Shown: positions 44,178 through 54,379, numbered from the stretch's first letter. The stretch is 64,000 nucleotides of DNA from Tunicatimonas pelagia (GCF_030506325.1 NZ_CP120683.1:434001-498000), one strand, 5' to 3'. The notes: generated from the sequence alone by a model not told the origin. Translations and numbers: made by a program.

Positions 44178-47100
44178 TTAAATTCCTAAGTTTATTCCGA
44201 CAGTGAAGGTGCGCGCCCGAGGATACGCATCATAATCATCGCCCCGGTTCAAGTTATTTTGCCCTTGGTTGTTCACTTCAGGATCAAACCCACTGTAGTT
44301 AGTAAAAAGCAGTGGGTTTTGCGCGCTCACGTACACCCGGGCTTTGCTAATAAATTTAGAAACCGGAAAGGTGTATCCAAGAGCCACATTCTGTATCCGG
44401 ATAAAGCTACCGTCCTCGATAAAGTAATCTGAATCCCGGAAGGAGTTAGCAAAGTCGCGGTTGGCGTCGATAACCGGACGAGGTGCATTTGGGTTCTCAG
44501 GAGTCCACGAATCAGTTAAAATGTTAGCAATTTGGTTGATTTTCTGCACCCCATCGCCAATTTCTGACTGCTGGAGATTTCTTATATCCACTCCCTGCAC
44601 CCCGCGTAGGAATAAGCTAAAGTCAAAGTTCTTGAAGTTGAGGCTAGTATTAAGTCCCCAGGTGAAGTCGGGGTTGGGATCGCCAATGATAACAAAATCG
44701 TCGGGGGTGATTTCACCATCTTCGTTTACGTCTCGGTACTGAGGATAACCAGGTTTATCGCCGGAGCGAGAAGGACTGTTGTCAATTTCTTCCTGGCTTT
44801 GGAAGATACCAATGTAATCGTATCCTCGCCATGCGCCAATCGGGTTACCAGCTTCCACCCAGCTTCCTTCCACCCCTAAGTGGCCACTGGTTGAGTTAGC
44901 GAAGAACGGCGTACTGGTACCCAAGTCGGTAATCTCGTTGCGGAGGAAAGAAATGTTACCGGAAATATTCCATCGCAAGTCCTGACGGTCAATGGCGATG
45001 TAGTTCAGGCCTAGTTCAAACCCTCGGTTTTGCAGTGAGCCAGAATTTTTCAGTACTGATTCAAACCCTAGGCTGGCCGGTATTGATACAAATAGTAGCA
45101 AATCTTCGGTACTATTCGCAAAATAGTCGGCGGTTACATTCAATCGATTTTCTAAGAATGAAACGTCCATACCTACGTTAAACATTTGGGTAGATTCCCA
45201 CCGCAGAGCGGAGTTTCCCAGCCGTTCGTCGGCCAGTCCTAATATCAGATTACCACCAAACACGTAGTTGTATTCCGTGAGGTTAGCCTGAGAGTTGTAC
45301 ACCGGTATTTCGGAGTTACCGGTAATTCCCCAACTGGTTCGCACTTTCATATCGCTGACCGTATTGGCTAAGAAGGAATTCTTGAAGAAATCCTCCTCAA
45401 CCACTCGCCAGCCCAAAGCTACCGAAGGGAAATTGGCCCAGCGGTTGTTCGCTCCAAAGCGGGAAGAGCCATCACGACGCATGGAAACCGTTAGCAGGTA
45501 GCGCTCCATAAAATTATAGTTGATACGACCTAGCATTGACTTAAGTAACCACTCCCGTCGCTCCGACACCGGAATCTGAATATCAGTTCCTCCGCTCAGC
45601 GTAGCCTGCTCTACTGTAGCAGCGGACAACCCTCGGTTGGTAGCACTGGTAAACTCGTTTACTTCCTTTTGAAAGGTGTACCCGGCCACTACATCTATGC
45701 TGTGCCTATCGTTAAACCGTTTGTTATACGAGAGAATGTTCTCGTTCAAGATATTGATAGAGTTTCGACCGGCTCTGGTTAGCTCACCCGAGCGGTCGCG
45801 CCCAAGGCGGGTGTTATCTACCGGAAAGAAGGTAGTCCGGCTACCGTTAAGAATATCGGCTCCGATACTGGTTCTAAAGTTAAGTCCTTCGGCGATGTTA
45901 AAAGTAAGTGCCGTATTCCCTAAGATACGATTGTAGATATCACTATCCGAGACAAACTCCAGTTCTTGCAGCGGGTTGGTAAAAAACCGTCCGTCGTAAG
46001 AGGCCAATGCAAAAGTACCATCATTATTTCTCACCGGAATGGTAGGATCAAGTCCTAGTGCGGTGATTAGTAACCCTCCGGGGCCACCCCGGTCGGTGGG
46101 AGCGTTATTGGAGGTGGTGCGGTTGTACGACCAGCTCGAGCTCATCGTCAAACGATCATTGATTAAGTTATTGTCAACATTAAGCCGGAGGCCATAGCGG
46201 GTAAAATCAGTATTCTTAATGATCCCTTCGTTGTTAAAGTAGCTTCCGATAATCGCGTAACGAGCATTCTCGCTACCTCCCGAAAAGCTTAGCTGATGGT
46301 TGTCAATACGTCCGTTGCGGGTAACTTCATCAAACCAGTTGGTTCCAGCCCCAATCGCCTCAATTTCGGCGGGAGAATAAATGGGAGCTCCACCCTGACT
46401 GGTTTCTAAAGCATTGAGATACGTAGCAAAACCTCTTCCATCCAGCACGTCAACCTCGTTAGCAATCGTCTGAACTGACACTGATCCATCGTACTCAATT
46501 TTATTTTCACCTGCTTTACCCCGTTTGGTAGTAATTAGCACCACGCCATTCGCTCCGCGAGAACCGTAGATAGAAGTAGCGGAGGCATCCTTCAATATTT
46601 CAATGGATTCAATAGCGTTGGGGTTAATGGTAGACATCACGTTAGATGGTTGTCGGTCGCCACCCAATCCATAGGCACTATTATCAGGGTAGATCGGAAA
46701 CCCATCTACTACATACAGTGGTTCACTACCACTATTGATGGAGTTGGCACCCCGCACTCGAACCGATACTCCGCCACCGGGTGCTGCAGATGCTTGTGTA
46801 ACTTGCACCCCCGGTGCCCGGGCCTGAATGGCTTGATCTACCGAAGCCACTGGAAACTCTTTGATAGATTCCCCTTCAATAGAAGCCACTGATCCGGTCA
46901 GGTCGCTTTTCTTCACTGTTCCGTAGCCAACGACAACCACCTCCGACAGCGATTGCAGATCAGGGGTTAAATTGAGGTCAACTGTACTTCTACCGTTGAT
47001 TTCAATTTCAGTAGTTTGGTAACCCACCGAAGAAAACACCAGCGTGGTAGCATTACCGGGCACGTTTAGGCTGTACTTTCCTTCAATATCAGTGACAGTA

Positions 47101-47285
47101 CCAATGGTAGTACCTTTCGCCAGCACGTTTACTCCGGGTAATCCAGAATTGCTTTCTTCGTCAAGGACAGTACCCGTTACGGTATTTTGAGCGTGAGCGA
47201 AAGGAAGTATCCCCCCCATTAATAATAGCCATAGTACGACAGTCAGCTTGCCTAACCAGACTCTTTGCAGTAACAATTGTTTCAT
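44178..47285 (-). CDS. SusC/RagA-family TonB-dependent outer-membrane transporter
   Basis: 1035 residues. Signal peptide 1-32 (ending AHA), carboxypeptidase-like regulatory domain (VTGTVLDEESNSGLPGVNV, about 34-110), a TonB box-like SEVVVVGYGTVKK, plug domain with SASIYGSRGANGVVLITTKRG, then a 22-strand barrel ending in the terminal aromatic-rich pattern RTFTVGINLGI. It imports a glycan, peptide or other large nutrient together with the SusD partner. First gene of susC-susD-VCBS. Its upstream leader holds a palindrome. Confidence 0.96.
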   Translation of the reverse strand: MKQLLLQRVWLGKLTVVLWLLLMGGILPFAHAQNTVTGTVLDEESNSGLPGVNVLAKGTTIGTVTDIEGKYSLNVPGNATTLVFSSVGYQTTEIEINGRSTVDLNLTPDLQSLSEVVVVGYGTVKKSDLTGSVASIEGESIKEFPVASVDQAIQARAPGVQVTQASAAPGGGVSVRVRGANSINSGSEPLYVVDGFPIYPDNSAYGLGGDRQPSNVMSTINPNAIESIEILKDASATSIYGSRGANGVVLITTKRGKAGENKIEYDGSVSVQTIANEVDVLDGRGFATYLNALETSQGGAPIYSPAEIEAIGAGTNWFDEVTRNGRIDNHQLSFSGGSENARYAIIGSYFNNEGIIKNTDFTRYGLRLNVDNNLINDRLTMSSSWSYNRTTSNNAPTDRGGPGGLLITALGLDPTIPVRNNDGTFALASYDGRFFTNPLQELEFVSDSDIYNRILGNTALTFNIAEGLNFRTSIGADILNGSRTTFFPVDNTRLGRDRSGELTRAGRNSINILNENILSYNKRFNDRHSIDVVAGYTFQKEVNEFTSATNRGLSAATVEQATLSGGTDIQIPVSERREWLLKSMLGRINYNFMERYLLTVSMRRDGSSRFGANNRWANFPSVALGWRVVEEDFFKNSFLANTVSDMKVRTSWGITGNSEIPVYNSQANLTEYNYVFGGNLILGLADERLGNSALRWESTQMFNVGMDVSFLENRLNVTADYFANSTEDLLLFVSIPASLGFESVLKNSGSLQNRGFELGLNYIAIDRQDLRWNISGNISFLRNEITDLGTSTPFFANSTSGHLGVEGSWVEAGNPIGAWRGYDYIGIFQSQEEIDNSPSRSGDKPGYPQYRDVNEDGEITPDDFVIIGDPNPDFTWGLNTSLNFKNFDFSLFLRGVQGVDIRNLQQSEIGDGVQKINQIANILTDSWTPENPNAPRPVIDANRDFANSFRDSDYFIEDGSFIRIQNVALGYTFPVSKFISKARVYVSAQNPLLFTNYSGFDPEVNNQGQNNLNRGDDYDAYPRARTFTVGINLGI

Positions 47286-47537
47286 TTTTGTAGGTTAAGG
47301 TTATAGATAAAAAATAATAGAAAGGTTTTCATAATGGTTTACATAGGCAAAAGTTTAGGTTGGTAAATGATGGATGTTCCGAGAAGCGTTGTTGATTCAT
47401 TTCGGAAGATAAACACATTCTTAAAAAATAAGAATTTTTCACAATGAACTGATTAATTACTTAGAATTTTACATTTTTTTCAATTTATACTAATCTTTCC
47501 ACACCTCATTTCAAGCTATTTTACGACCGATTTCTCA
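47286..47537. other. Leader/promoter region of susC, with palindrome
   Basis: AT-rich. The perfect dyad ATTCTTA-N5-TAAGAAT lies at 47417-47435, about 130 bases before the susC start, and could be an operator or hairpin. No clear promoter pair was found. No gene seen. Confidence 0.4.
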
Positions 47538-47573
47538 TAAAAAACAAAAAGCCCGACAAGAAACTTGCCGGGC
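47538..47573 (-). terminator. Rho-independent terminator of the E2 gene
   Basis: On the minus strand GCCCGGCAAG pairs with CTTGTCGGGC (47551-47573, loop of 3), followed by TTTTTGTTTTTT (to 47538). It lies 27 bases after the E2 stop codon. A textbook structure. Confidence 0.9.
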
Positions 47574-47600
47574 CTAGGTATGAATATTCTAGTTGCTCTT

Positions 47601-49271
47601 CTAGATCATAATCCGGATTGGATCTTCTAGTAGTGATTTTAGCGTCTTCAAGAATGCCGCTCCTACCGCGCCGTCTACCGCTCGGTGATCGCAGGACATC
47701 GTAACTTTCATCACATTACCTGGAACCAACTGACCATCTTTTACAACTGCGGTCTGTTTAATGCCGCCTACCGCCAGAATACAGGCATCGGGTGGATTCA
47801 CGATCGCCGTGAATTCTTCAATGCCAAACATGCCTAAGTTAGAAATGGTAAACGTACTTCCTTCCCAATCTTTGGGTTGCAGTTGCTTATTCTTGGCTCT
47901 TGCTGCCAAATCTTTTACCTCAGCCCCAATGTGGGATAGCGATTTATTGTCGGCAAAGCGTACTACAGGAACTAGTAAGCCCTCGTCTACGGCTACCGCT
48001 ATGCCTATATGGATATGCTGGTTCTTGCGGATAGTGTCGCCTTGCCAGGAGACGTTCACATCGGGGTGTTGTCGCAAACTAGCGGCTACGGCTTTTACTA
48101 CCAGATCGTTGAAAGAAATTTTTACCGGAGAGATTTCATTCATGCTCTTGCGAGCTTCTACCGCCTTATCCATATTGATCTCCATGGTCAGGTAGAAGTG
48201 CGGAGCGGTAAATTTACTTTCGGATAATCGCTTAGCAATAGTTTTACGCATTTGCGATACGCGAACTTCCTCGTAGCTCTCTTCACCTACCACTTTCGGT
48301 AGCTCAATAGTTGGCGCAGGCGCAGATGCCTCTCCCTTCTTTTGAGTCTGTTCGGTAGGCTGCGCTTGCGGTTCATACTGCTCAACATCCCGCTTTACAA
48401 TTCGTCCGTTTTCCCCACTGCCCGAGATTTGAGCAATATCGTAGCCCATCTCTTGTGCCATCTTTTTAGCGAGAGGAGAGGCTTTCACCCTTCCGTTGCT
48501 ACTGGCATTATTATCCTCTGATGACCGACTGGGTGTGTACGCTGGGGCATCTTTTTCTTCAGCGCCATTTTCGGAAGATTCGGGCGCAGATGCTTTTTTT
48601 TCATCCTTTTGCTCTGACTTTCCGTTACTACTCGACTTTTGGGCTTTTAATAATTTTTCGTAATCGGCACCTTCTTCGCCAATTACGGCAATTACCCCGT
48701 CAACTGGAACCGACCCACCGGCATCTACTCCTATGTATAAGAGAGTACCATCTTCGTAAGATTCTAGCTCCATAGTAGCCTTATCGGTTTCCACCTCGGC
48801 AATAATATCGCCAGATTCTACTGAGTCGCCCACCTTCTTTAGCCAATTGGCAATTACTCCCTCTTCCATCGTATCACTCATCTTAGGCATGGTAACTACC
48901 GTGGCGTTCACATCGGAAGCATCAACCTCTTGATCACCTTCATCTGCCGGAGCGGAAGCTTCTTTTTCCGAACCTTCGCTGTCGGAAGTGCCACCACTTT
49001 CAATTTCCTTTAGCAACCCATCAATATCTTCGCCCTCTTCGCCGATAATGGCAATGACCCCATCAACCGCCACTGCCTCATTTTCTTGAACGCCAATATG
49101 CAGGAGCGTACCATCTTCGTAAGATTCTAGCTCCATAGTAGCCTTATCGGTTTCCACCTCGGCAATAATATCGCCAGATTCTACTGAGTCGCCCACCTTC
49201 TTTAGCCAATTGGCAATCACGCCTTCTTCCATCGTGTCGCTCATCTTGGGCATTTTAATAACTTCGGCCAT
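47601..49271 (-). CDS. aceF: Pyruvate dehydrogenase complex, dihydrolipoamide acetyltransferase (E2)
   Basis: 556 residues. Two nearly identical lipoyl domains at 1-83 and 123-206, each with the lipoylated Lys in ETDKATMELE (Lys43 and Lys164). Charged Ala/Ser/Glu-rich linkers follow, then the E1/E3-binding domain at about 265-300 (KASPLAKKMAQEMGYDIAQI) and the catalytic domain with DHRAVDGAVG near the C-terminus. It transfers acetyl groups to CoA. The lipoyl repeats share 110 identical bases. Stands alone; E1 and E3 genes are not adjacent. A strong terminator follows. Specificity for pyruvate is inferred from its close likeness to PDH E2s. Confidence 0.93.
   Translation of the reverse strand: MAEVIKMPKMSDTMEEGVIANWLKKVGDSVESGDIIAEVETDKATMELESYEDGTLLHIGVQENEAVAVDGVIAIIGEEGEDIDGLLKEIESGGTSDSEGSEKEASAPADEGDQEVDASDVNATVVTMPKMSDTMEEGVIANWLKKVGDSVESGDIIAEVETDKATMELESYEDGTLLYIGVDAGGSVPVDGVIAVIGEEGADYEKLLKAQKSSSNGKSEQKDEKKASAPESSENGAEEKDAPAYTPSRSSEDNNASSNGRVKASPLAKKMAQEMGYDIAQISGSGENGRIVKRDVEQYEPQAQPTEQTQKKGEASAPAPTIELPKVVGEESYEEVRVSQMRKTIAKRLSESKFTAPHFYLTMEINMDKAVEARKSMNEISPVKISFNDLVVKAVAASLRQHPDVNVSWQGDTIRKNQHIHIGIAVAVDEGLLVPVVRFADNKSLSHIGAEVKDLAARAKNKQLQPKDWEGSTFTISNLGMFGIEEFTAIVNPPDACILAVGGIKQTAVVKDGQLVPGNVMKVTMSCDHRAVDGAVGAAFLKTLKSLLEDPIRIMI
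48745..49217 (-). repeat. Exact 110-base direct repeat encoding the lipoyl domains
   Basis: 48745-48854 and 49108-49217 are identical, base for base. They encode the core of lipoyl domains 2 and 1. Flanking codons differ by synonymous and other changes, so the identity is recent or maintained by gene conversion. Confidence 0.9.
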
Positions 49272-49637
49272 GAGTATCTTCTTGTATTATCGTTTATTTT
49301 GTTCTAAATCTTACTTGGACTGTAAGCGAGGCAAATTACTGATGAATCCAAATTATACCAATGCTGAACCTAAAAAATGTTGGATTACACCCGAGATTGG
49401 TATTTAGAGCTTACTATTTTGTGTAAAACCTGTCTTGCAACTGCATTCTAAACCTGAAACCTAGACTTCTGTTTCCGTTATATTTCTAAATCACAAAACA
49501 ATCACTCACTTATTTGATTTTCTTAAGAACAATTGTCTTTAACTATTGTATGAATATTCAGGTTATTAGCTGATTTTAATTATTTTTGCAGCGATTTTAA
49601 CCACGGTCATTTAAACTAACAGCGTTCTTATCTTCTA
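49272..49637. other. Divergent promoter region between E2 and nqrA
   Basis: 366 bases between two genes reading away from each other; both promoters must be here. TATTTTTG at 49581-49588 matches the Bacteroidota -7 consensus TAnnTTTG exactly and lies 50 bases before nqrA, but no good -33 TTG is at the right distance. No gene seen. Confidence 0.5.
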
Positions 49638-51005
49638 ATGCCACAGCATATCAAATTAAAACGCGGATTTACTATCAACTTGGCGGGAAAGCCTGAAAAA
49701 ACGGTGAGCGACGCCCCCCCTTCCGACACTTACGCTTTAAAACCTACCGACTTCTTGGGCATGATTCGCCCGAAGGTTTCGGTGAACGAAGGCGATATTG
49801 TAAAAGCAGGTGCTCCGGTCTTATTTGATCGGAAACTGGAAGCGGTGAAATACTGCGCTCCGGTTAGTGGAGAAGTGGTGGAAATAAAGCGCGGGGAAAA
49901 GCGCAAGCTGCTAGAAATTAAAATACTGGCAGATAAAGAAATAGTTTACGAGGAGTATAAACAGTACTCGATCTCTGATCTGATTGCCCTAGGTCGGGAA
50001 GAAGCTCAGGAGCAAATGTTACAAGGAGGAGTATGGCCCCAACTGATTCAGCGTCCCTACGGAATTGTGGCTAACCCCACTGATACTCCTAAAGACATTT
50101 TTATATCTACGTTTGATACGAGCCCGTTGGCTCCTAATTACGACATCTTACTCAAAGGGCAAGGAAACTTCTTTTCGGCCGGAGTAGAAGTGCTAAAAAA
50201 ATTTACTGAGGGTAAAATTCATATTGGTGTCGATGCCAAAGCTGAAGTATCGTCGGTATTCTCCGAGGCAAAGGGAGTGGTTACCACTAAATTTTCGGGC
50301 CCTCATCCGGCCGGAAACGTAGGCGTTCATATTCACCACGTTAGCCCTATTAGTAAGGGAGAGATTGTTTGGACGATTGACCCGTACGGCGTAGTACAGA
50401 TTGGCAAGCTATTTTTAAAAGGAGTGTACGACACTGCTAAAACCGTGTGCCTGGCTGGTTCTGAGGTGAGCAAACCGCAGTATTATCAGACACATAGCGG
50501 GGCTTGTATTGATAAGATTGTAGAAGGCAAAATTGAGCATCGCAATGTTCGCTACATTTCTGGGAATGTATTGACCGGAGAGAAAATTGAATCAACTGGT
50601 TACCTCGGTTTTTATAACCATTTAATATCGGTAATACCCGAAGGAGACGAATACGAATTCTTGGGGTGGATGAAACCAACTACCGATAAGCTAAGTTTTC
50701 ATAGAGCATTAGGGTTACTTTCTTTTCTGAATTCTTCGAAGAAAGAATATGTTCTTAATTCAAACATGAAGGGAGAAGAACGCGCCTTTGTGCAGACCGG
50801 AATTTATGAGAAAGTGCTACCGATGGATATTCTTCCCGAATATCTTTTAAAAGCCATTATGGCGGAGGACTACGATGAGATGGAGACATTAGGATTGTAC
50901 GAGGTGATTGAAGAAGACATGGCCTTATGCGAATTTATTGATGTTTCCAAACATGACATTCAAGGTATTATACGACAAGGAATTAATTTACTTCGAGAGA
51001 CATAG
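49638..51005 (+). CDS. nqrA: Na+-translocating NADH:quinone reductase subunit A
   Basis: 455 residues, the usual length. NqrA is the peripheral cytoplasmic subunit involved in quinone binding. It starts with the barrel-sandwich region (IKLKRGFTINLAGKP; GMIRPKVSVNEGDIVKAGAP) and holds VGVHIHHVSPISKGEIVW and the C-terminal DEMETLGLYEVIEEDMALCEF. First gene of nqrABCDE, 5 bases before nqrB. Confidence 0.95.
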   Translation: MPQHIKLKRGFTINLAGKPEKTVSDAPPSDTYALKPTDFLGMIRPKVSVNEGDIVKAGAPVLFDRKLEAVKYCAPVSGEVVEIKRGEKRKLLEIKILADKEIVYEEYKQYSISDLIALGREEAQEQMLQGGVWPQLIQRPYGIVANPTDTPKDIFISTFDTSPLAPNYDILLKGQGNFFSAGVEVLKKFTEGKIHIGVDAKAEVSSVFSEAKGVVTTKFSGPHPAGNVGVHIHHVSPISKGEIVWTIDPYGVVQIGKLFLKGVYDTAKTVCLAGSEVSKPQYYQTHSGACIDKIVEGKIEHRNVRYISGNVLTGEKIESTGYLGFYNHLISVIPEGDEYEFLGWMKPTTDKLSFHRALGLLSFLNSSKKEYVLNSNMKGEERAFVQTGIYEKVLPMDILPEYLLKAIMAEDYDEMETLGLYEVIEEDMALCEFIDVSKHDIQGIIRQGINLLRET

Positions 51006-51010
51006 TTACT

Positions 51011-52210
51011 ATGAATGCTTTACGCAAGTTGTTAGATCAGCAGAAGCCTCTTTTTGAGAAAGGGGGAAAGTTAGAAAAGTTTTATTACGCATTTGAAGCG
51101 GGCGAGACGTTCTTGTTTACCCCGAATTCTACCGGAGGCAAACACGGAACCCACATCCACGATGCCATCGATCTGAAGCGGATGATGATTACGGTGGTAA
51201 TTGCGATGGTTCCGGCTTTGCTATTTGGAATTTATAATGTGGGTCACACCCATTTTCTGGCGGTAGGTGAATTAGCCGAGGCTACCTTCTTGGATAAAAT
51301 CCTGATTGGGTCTATTGCAGTATTACCGATCGTTATCGTTTCATACACTGCCGGTGGATTGGTGGAAGTAGTGTTCTCCATTATTCGTCGCCACCCGATT
51401 AATGAGGGTTTTTTAGTATCAGGAATGCTAATCGCTATTGTGATGCCCCCTACTCTACCGCTGTGGCAAGTAGCCCTGGCCGCTATATTCGCGGTGGTTA
51501 TTGCCAAAGAGGTTTTTGGCGGAACGGGTATGAACGTACTCAACGTAGCCATGACTGCTCGTGCATTTCTGTATTTTGCCTACCCGGGTGATATGTCCGG
51601 CGACGTATGGTATTACCTGGGCGACAAGCAGTATGCCGACGGTTTTTCAGGAGCAACGCCACTGGGCTTGGCGGCAGAAGCTGTCGCGGTTGAAGGTAGT
51701 CAAAGCGTAGCTGCTACATTAGCTGGCTTTCAGGATGGTTTATTTACCTTCTGGAATATGACGGTGGGTCTTATCCCAGGGTCTATCGGGTCAACATCCT
51801 TTATTGCGGTGATGATCGGGGCTATTATCATTATCGCTACTGGTGTGGGTAGCTGGAAAATTATTTTGAGCGGATTCATCGGAGTATACGCCATGGGGCT
51901 GATTTTAAACTTAGCCGGAGCTAATGAATACATGAGTATGCCGCCTCACTACCATTTCGTAATGGGTGGCGTAGCCTTTGGTATCGTATTTATGGCAACA
52001 GATCCGGTTTCGGCCGCTCATACCGAAATGGGTAAATGGGTTTACGGTTTTCTGATCGGTGTTATCACCGTCATTATTCGGGTGTTGAATCCAGCCTACC
52101 CCGAAGGAATAATGCTAGCGGTGCTGTTTATGAACGTATTCGCTCCGCTAATTGATTTTTATGTAGTAGAAGCAAACAAGAAAAGGAGGTTACAACGTGC
52201 AACAGTCTAA
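51011..52210 (+). CDS. nqrB: Na+-translocating NADH:quinone reductase subunit B
   Basis: 399 residues with about nine to ten TM segments. The covalent FMN attachment motif is SGAT at 213-216 (Thr216) in DGFSGATPLGL. NEGFLVSGMLIAIVMPP and MATDPVSAAHT are strongly conserved in NqrB/RnfD. Its 3' end holds AAAAGGAGGT, an unusually strong Shine-Dalgarno for the GTG of nqrC, with which it overlaps by 14 bases. Confidence 0.96.
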   Translation: MNALRKLLDQQKPLFEKGGKLEKFYYAFEAGETFLFTPNSTGGKHGTHIHDAIDLKRMMITVVIAMVPALLFGIYNVGHTHFLAVGELAEATFLDKILIGSIAVLPIVIVSYTAGGLVEVVFSIIRRHPINEGFLVSGMLIAIVMPPTLPLWQVALAAIFAVVIAKEVFGGTGMNVLNVAMTARAFLYFAYPGDMSGDVWYYLGDKQYADGFSGATPLGLAAEAVAVEGSQSVAATLAGFQDGLFTFWNMTVGLIPGSIGSTSFIAVMIGAIIIIATGVGSWKIILSGFIGVYAMGLILNLAGANEYMSMPPHYHFVMGGVAFGIVFMATDPVSAAHTEMGKWVYGFLIGVITVIIRVLNPAYPEGIMLAVLFMNVFAPLIDFYVVEANKKRRLQRATV

Positions 52211-52970
52211 TGTTTATGTTATCATATTTTCCGCAGTATTAACGGTAATACTGGGCGGATTGCTCGCTTTTTCAGCGATTGGATTGAAGCCTATGCAGGA
52301 TATGCAAGTGGCTTTGGATACTCAAAAGAAAATTTTAGGAGCCGTAGTACAGCTAAACGAAGGCGACGATGTTCCCACTATTTACCAGGAGCGCATTGAA
52401 TCACTAGTGGTAAATGCTCAGGGGGAAGTGGTGAATGAAGTAGATGGTGCGCCAGTGGTAGCTGAAGATATTGAGGTCGGTAAGCAATTTAAGCTTCCCG
52501 TTGAAGAACGGCTATTTCCAGTTTTCAAGTACCATGCTGGTGAGAGCGATCAGGTAGATGCTTACATTCTTCCAGTTTACGGCAATGGTCTCTGGGATAA
52601 TATCTGGGGCTACGTAGCTTTAGAGAACGACCTGGAAACGGTAAAGGGTATTGTTTTTGACCACGCAGGAGAAACTCCCGGACTAGGAGCACGTATCACT
52701 AGTGTAGATGTTCAGGAACGATTCAAGGGTAAGAAAATCTACGATGATTTGGGCGAACTCGTAGCTATCCGGATGGTGAAAGGGGAAACTGGTGATCCTA
52801 GCATTTACGGTAATAACGAAGTGGACGGTTTATCGGGAGCTACCATCACTGCGGTTGGCGTGAATGACATGCTGTCGAACTATCTCAGCTATTACGAGCC
52901 TTATCTGGAAAAAGTATCGGATGAGAGCCTATCTAAACCAGGCTCAGAACGTCAATACACTGACGTTTAA
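52197..52970 (+). CDS. nqrC: Na+-translocating NADH:quinone reductase subunit C
   Basis: 257 residues from GTG 52197. One N-terminal TM (about 4-28), then a periplasmic FMN domain with GETPGLGARI and the covalent flavin site SGAT at 213-216 (Thr216) in DGLSGATITAVGV. The start is supported by GGAGGT 7 bases before it and the overlap with nqrB. Confidence 0.95.
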   Translation: MQQSNVYVIIFSAVLTVILGGLLAFSAIGLKPMQDMQVALDTQKKILGAVVQLNEGDDVPTIYQERIESLVVNAQGEVVNEVDGAPVVAEDIEVGKQFKLPVEERLFPVFKYHAGESDQVDAYILPVYGNGLWDNIWGYVALENDLETVKGIVFDHAGETPGLGARITSVDVQERFKGKKIYDDLGELVAIRMVKGETGDPSIYGNNEVDGLSGATITAVGVNDMLSNYLSYYEPYLEKVSDESLSKPGSERQYTDV

Positions 52971-53046
52971 CAATTAATATATTATTACTTGCATCTTTAA
53001 TAGCATTACCTTCGTAGCTATAAATAATATCAAATAATCTGTCTCT

Positions 53047-53724
53047 ATGAGTGCTGAAACCCAAGTATTAGATAAGCCCATTGAAAAAAGCGAGCCGTCG
53101 GAAGCACCGTTATCCAAACGACGGAAGAAGATCATTACTGATCCACTCAATGATGATAATCCTATTACCGTGCAGGTGTTGGGTATTTGTTCGGCATTGG
53201 CCGTTACAACCCAGTTGAGTCCCACGCTAATCATGGCAATCTCAGTAGTGTTTGTAATTGTGTTTGCTAACCTAATTATATCACTACTCAGGAACTTGAT
53301 TCCTAACAGGGTACGGATTATTGTGCAACTGGCTGTTATTGCTACACTGGTTACTTTAGTAGACCAGGTGCTGAAAGCTTATTTCTTCGATGCCTGGAAG
53401 GAGCTTACGGTATTTATCGGACTGATTATCACCAACTGCATAGTAATGGGGCGTTTAGAAGCTTTTGCTTTGGCTAACAAACCGTACGATTCAATTCTGG
53501 ATGGTCTGGGAAGTGGTTTAGGCTACGCCTGGATTATTTTGGCGATCGCTTTTTTCCGGGAATTATTTGGCTCAGCTTCAGTATTTGGCTTCAAAGTATT
53601 TGAAGCAGTGGGTATCGAGAATTTCCCCACCAACGGAATTATGGTAAGCCCGGTAGGTGCTTTCATTATACTGGGACTAATTATCTGGGTACAACGCACC
53701 AAGACAGGCTACGTAGAACGGTAA
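53047..53724 (+). CDS. nqrD: Na+-translocating NADH:quinone reductase subunit D
   Basis: 225 residues with six TM segments. Typical NqrD: NPITVQVLGICSALAVTTQL, GLIITNCIVMGRLEAFALAN (with the conserved Cys that helps bind the Fe-S centre between D and E), DGLGSGLGYAWIIL. There is an N-terminal extension of about 35 charged residues before the first helix. 76 bases after nqrC. Confidence 0.95.
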   Translation: MSAETQVLDKPIEKSEPSEAPLSKRRKKIITDPLNDDNPITVQVLGICSALAVTTQLSPTLIMAISVVFVIVFANLIISLLRNLIPNRVRIIVQLAVIATLVTLVDQVLKAYFFDAWKELTVFIGLIITNCIVMGRLEAFALANKPYDSILDGLGSGLGYAWIILAIAFFRELFGSASVFGFKVFEAVGIENFPTNGIMVSPVGAFIILGLIIWVQRTKTGYVER

Positions 53725-53749
53725 CTACTGATTACAACAAGAAATTACG

Positions 53750-54361
53750 ATGGATTTAATCAACATTGCGGTAAAAGCTATTTTTATTGAGAACATGGTA
53801 CTCGCCTACTTCCTGGGTATGTGTTCTTTTCTAGCGGTTTCCAAGAAAGTATCTACCGCCACCGGATTAGGGGCAGCGGTCATTTTTGTTCTTACTATTA
53901 CTGTGCCTATCAACTGGTTGCTTCAGGAGTACGTGCTAAAAGAAGGTGCTCTAACCTGGGCTGGGGCTCAATTTGCTTCAATAGATTTGAGCTTTTTGCG
54001 CTTTATCATGTTTATTGCGGTAATTGCAGCCATGGTACAACTAGTGGAGATGGTTATTGAGAAAGTTTCTCCCTCGCTGTACGGTACACTAGGAATTTTC
54101 TTGCCTCTGATTGCGGTAAACTGTGCTATCTTAGGTTCTTCTTTGTTTATGGTGCAGCGCGATCAAACCGTTGCTGAGGCAACAGTATTTGGATTTGGCT
54201 CAGGTACTGGCTTCTTCCTTGCTATTGTAGCGTTAGCCGCTATTCGGGAAAAAATGAAGTACTCTAATGTTCCTGACGGACTAAAGGGCTTAGGAATTGC
54301 CATGCTAATTACCGGACTGATGGGTATTGCCTTTCTATCCTTTGTCGGAATAGCGATATAA
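53750..54361 (+). CDS. nqrE: Na+-translocating NADH:quinone reductase subunit E
   Basis: 203 residues with six TM segments. Conserved [36 protein letters not shown] (Cys of the NqrD/E iron centre) and the C-terminal [20 protein letters not shown]. It is 25 bases after nqrD. In complete operons nqrF, the NADH-oxidising flavin/2Fe-2S subunit, follows; here a MITE-like element, a terminator and a DUF502 gene follow instead. Confidence 0.95.
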   Translation: MDLINIAVKAIFIENMVLAYFLGMCSFLAVSKKVSTATGLGAAVIFVLTITVPINWLLQEYVLKEGALTWAGAQFASIDLSFLRFIMFIAVIAAMVQLVEMVIEKVSPSLYGTLGIFLPLIAVNCAILGSSLFMVQRDQTVAEATVFGFGSGTGFFLAIVALAAIREKMKYSNVPDGLKGLGIAMLITGLMGIAFLSFVGIAI

Positions 54362-54379
54362 ACGATAAATCTTTATAGG

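Noticed and set aside
48009-48775. Frames opposite to the E2 gene
   Set aside because: Antisense shadows without family likeness; same for the many frames opposite susC, susD and the permeases.
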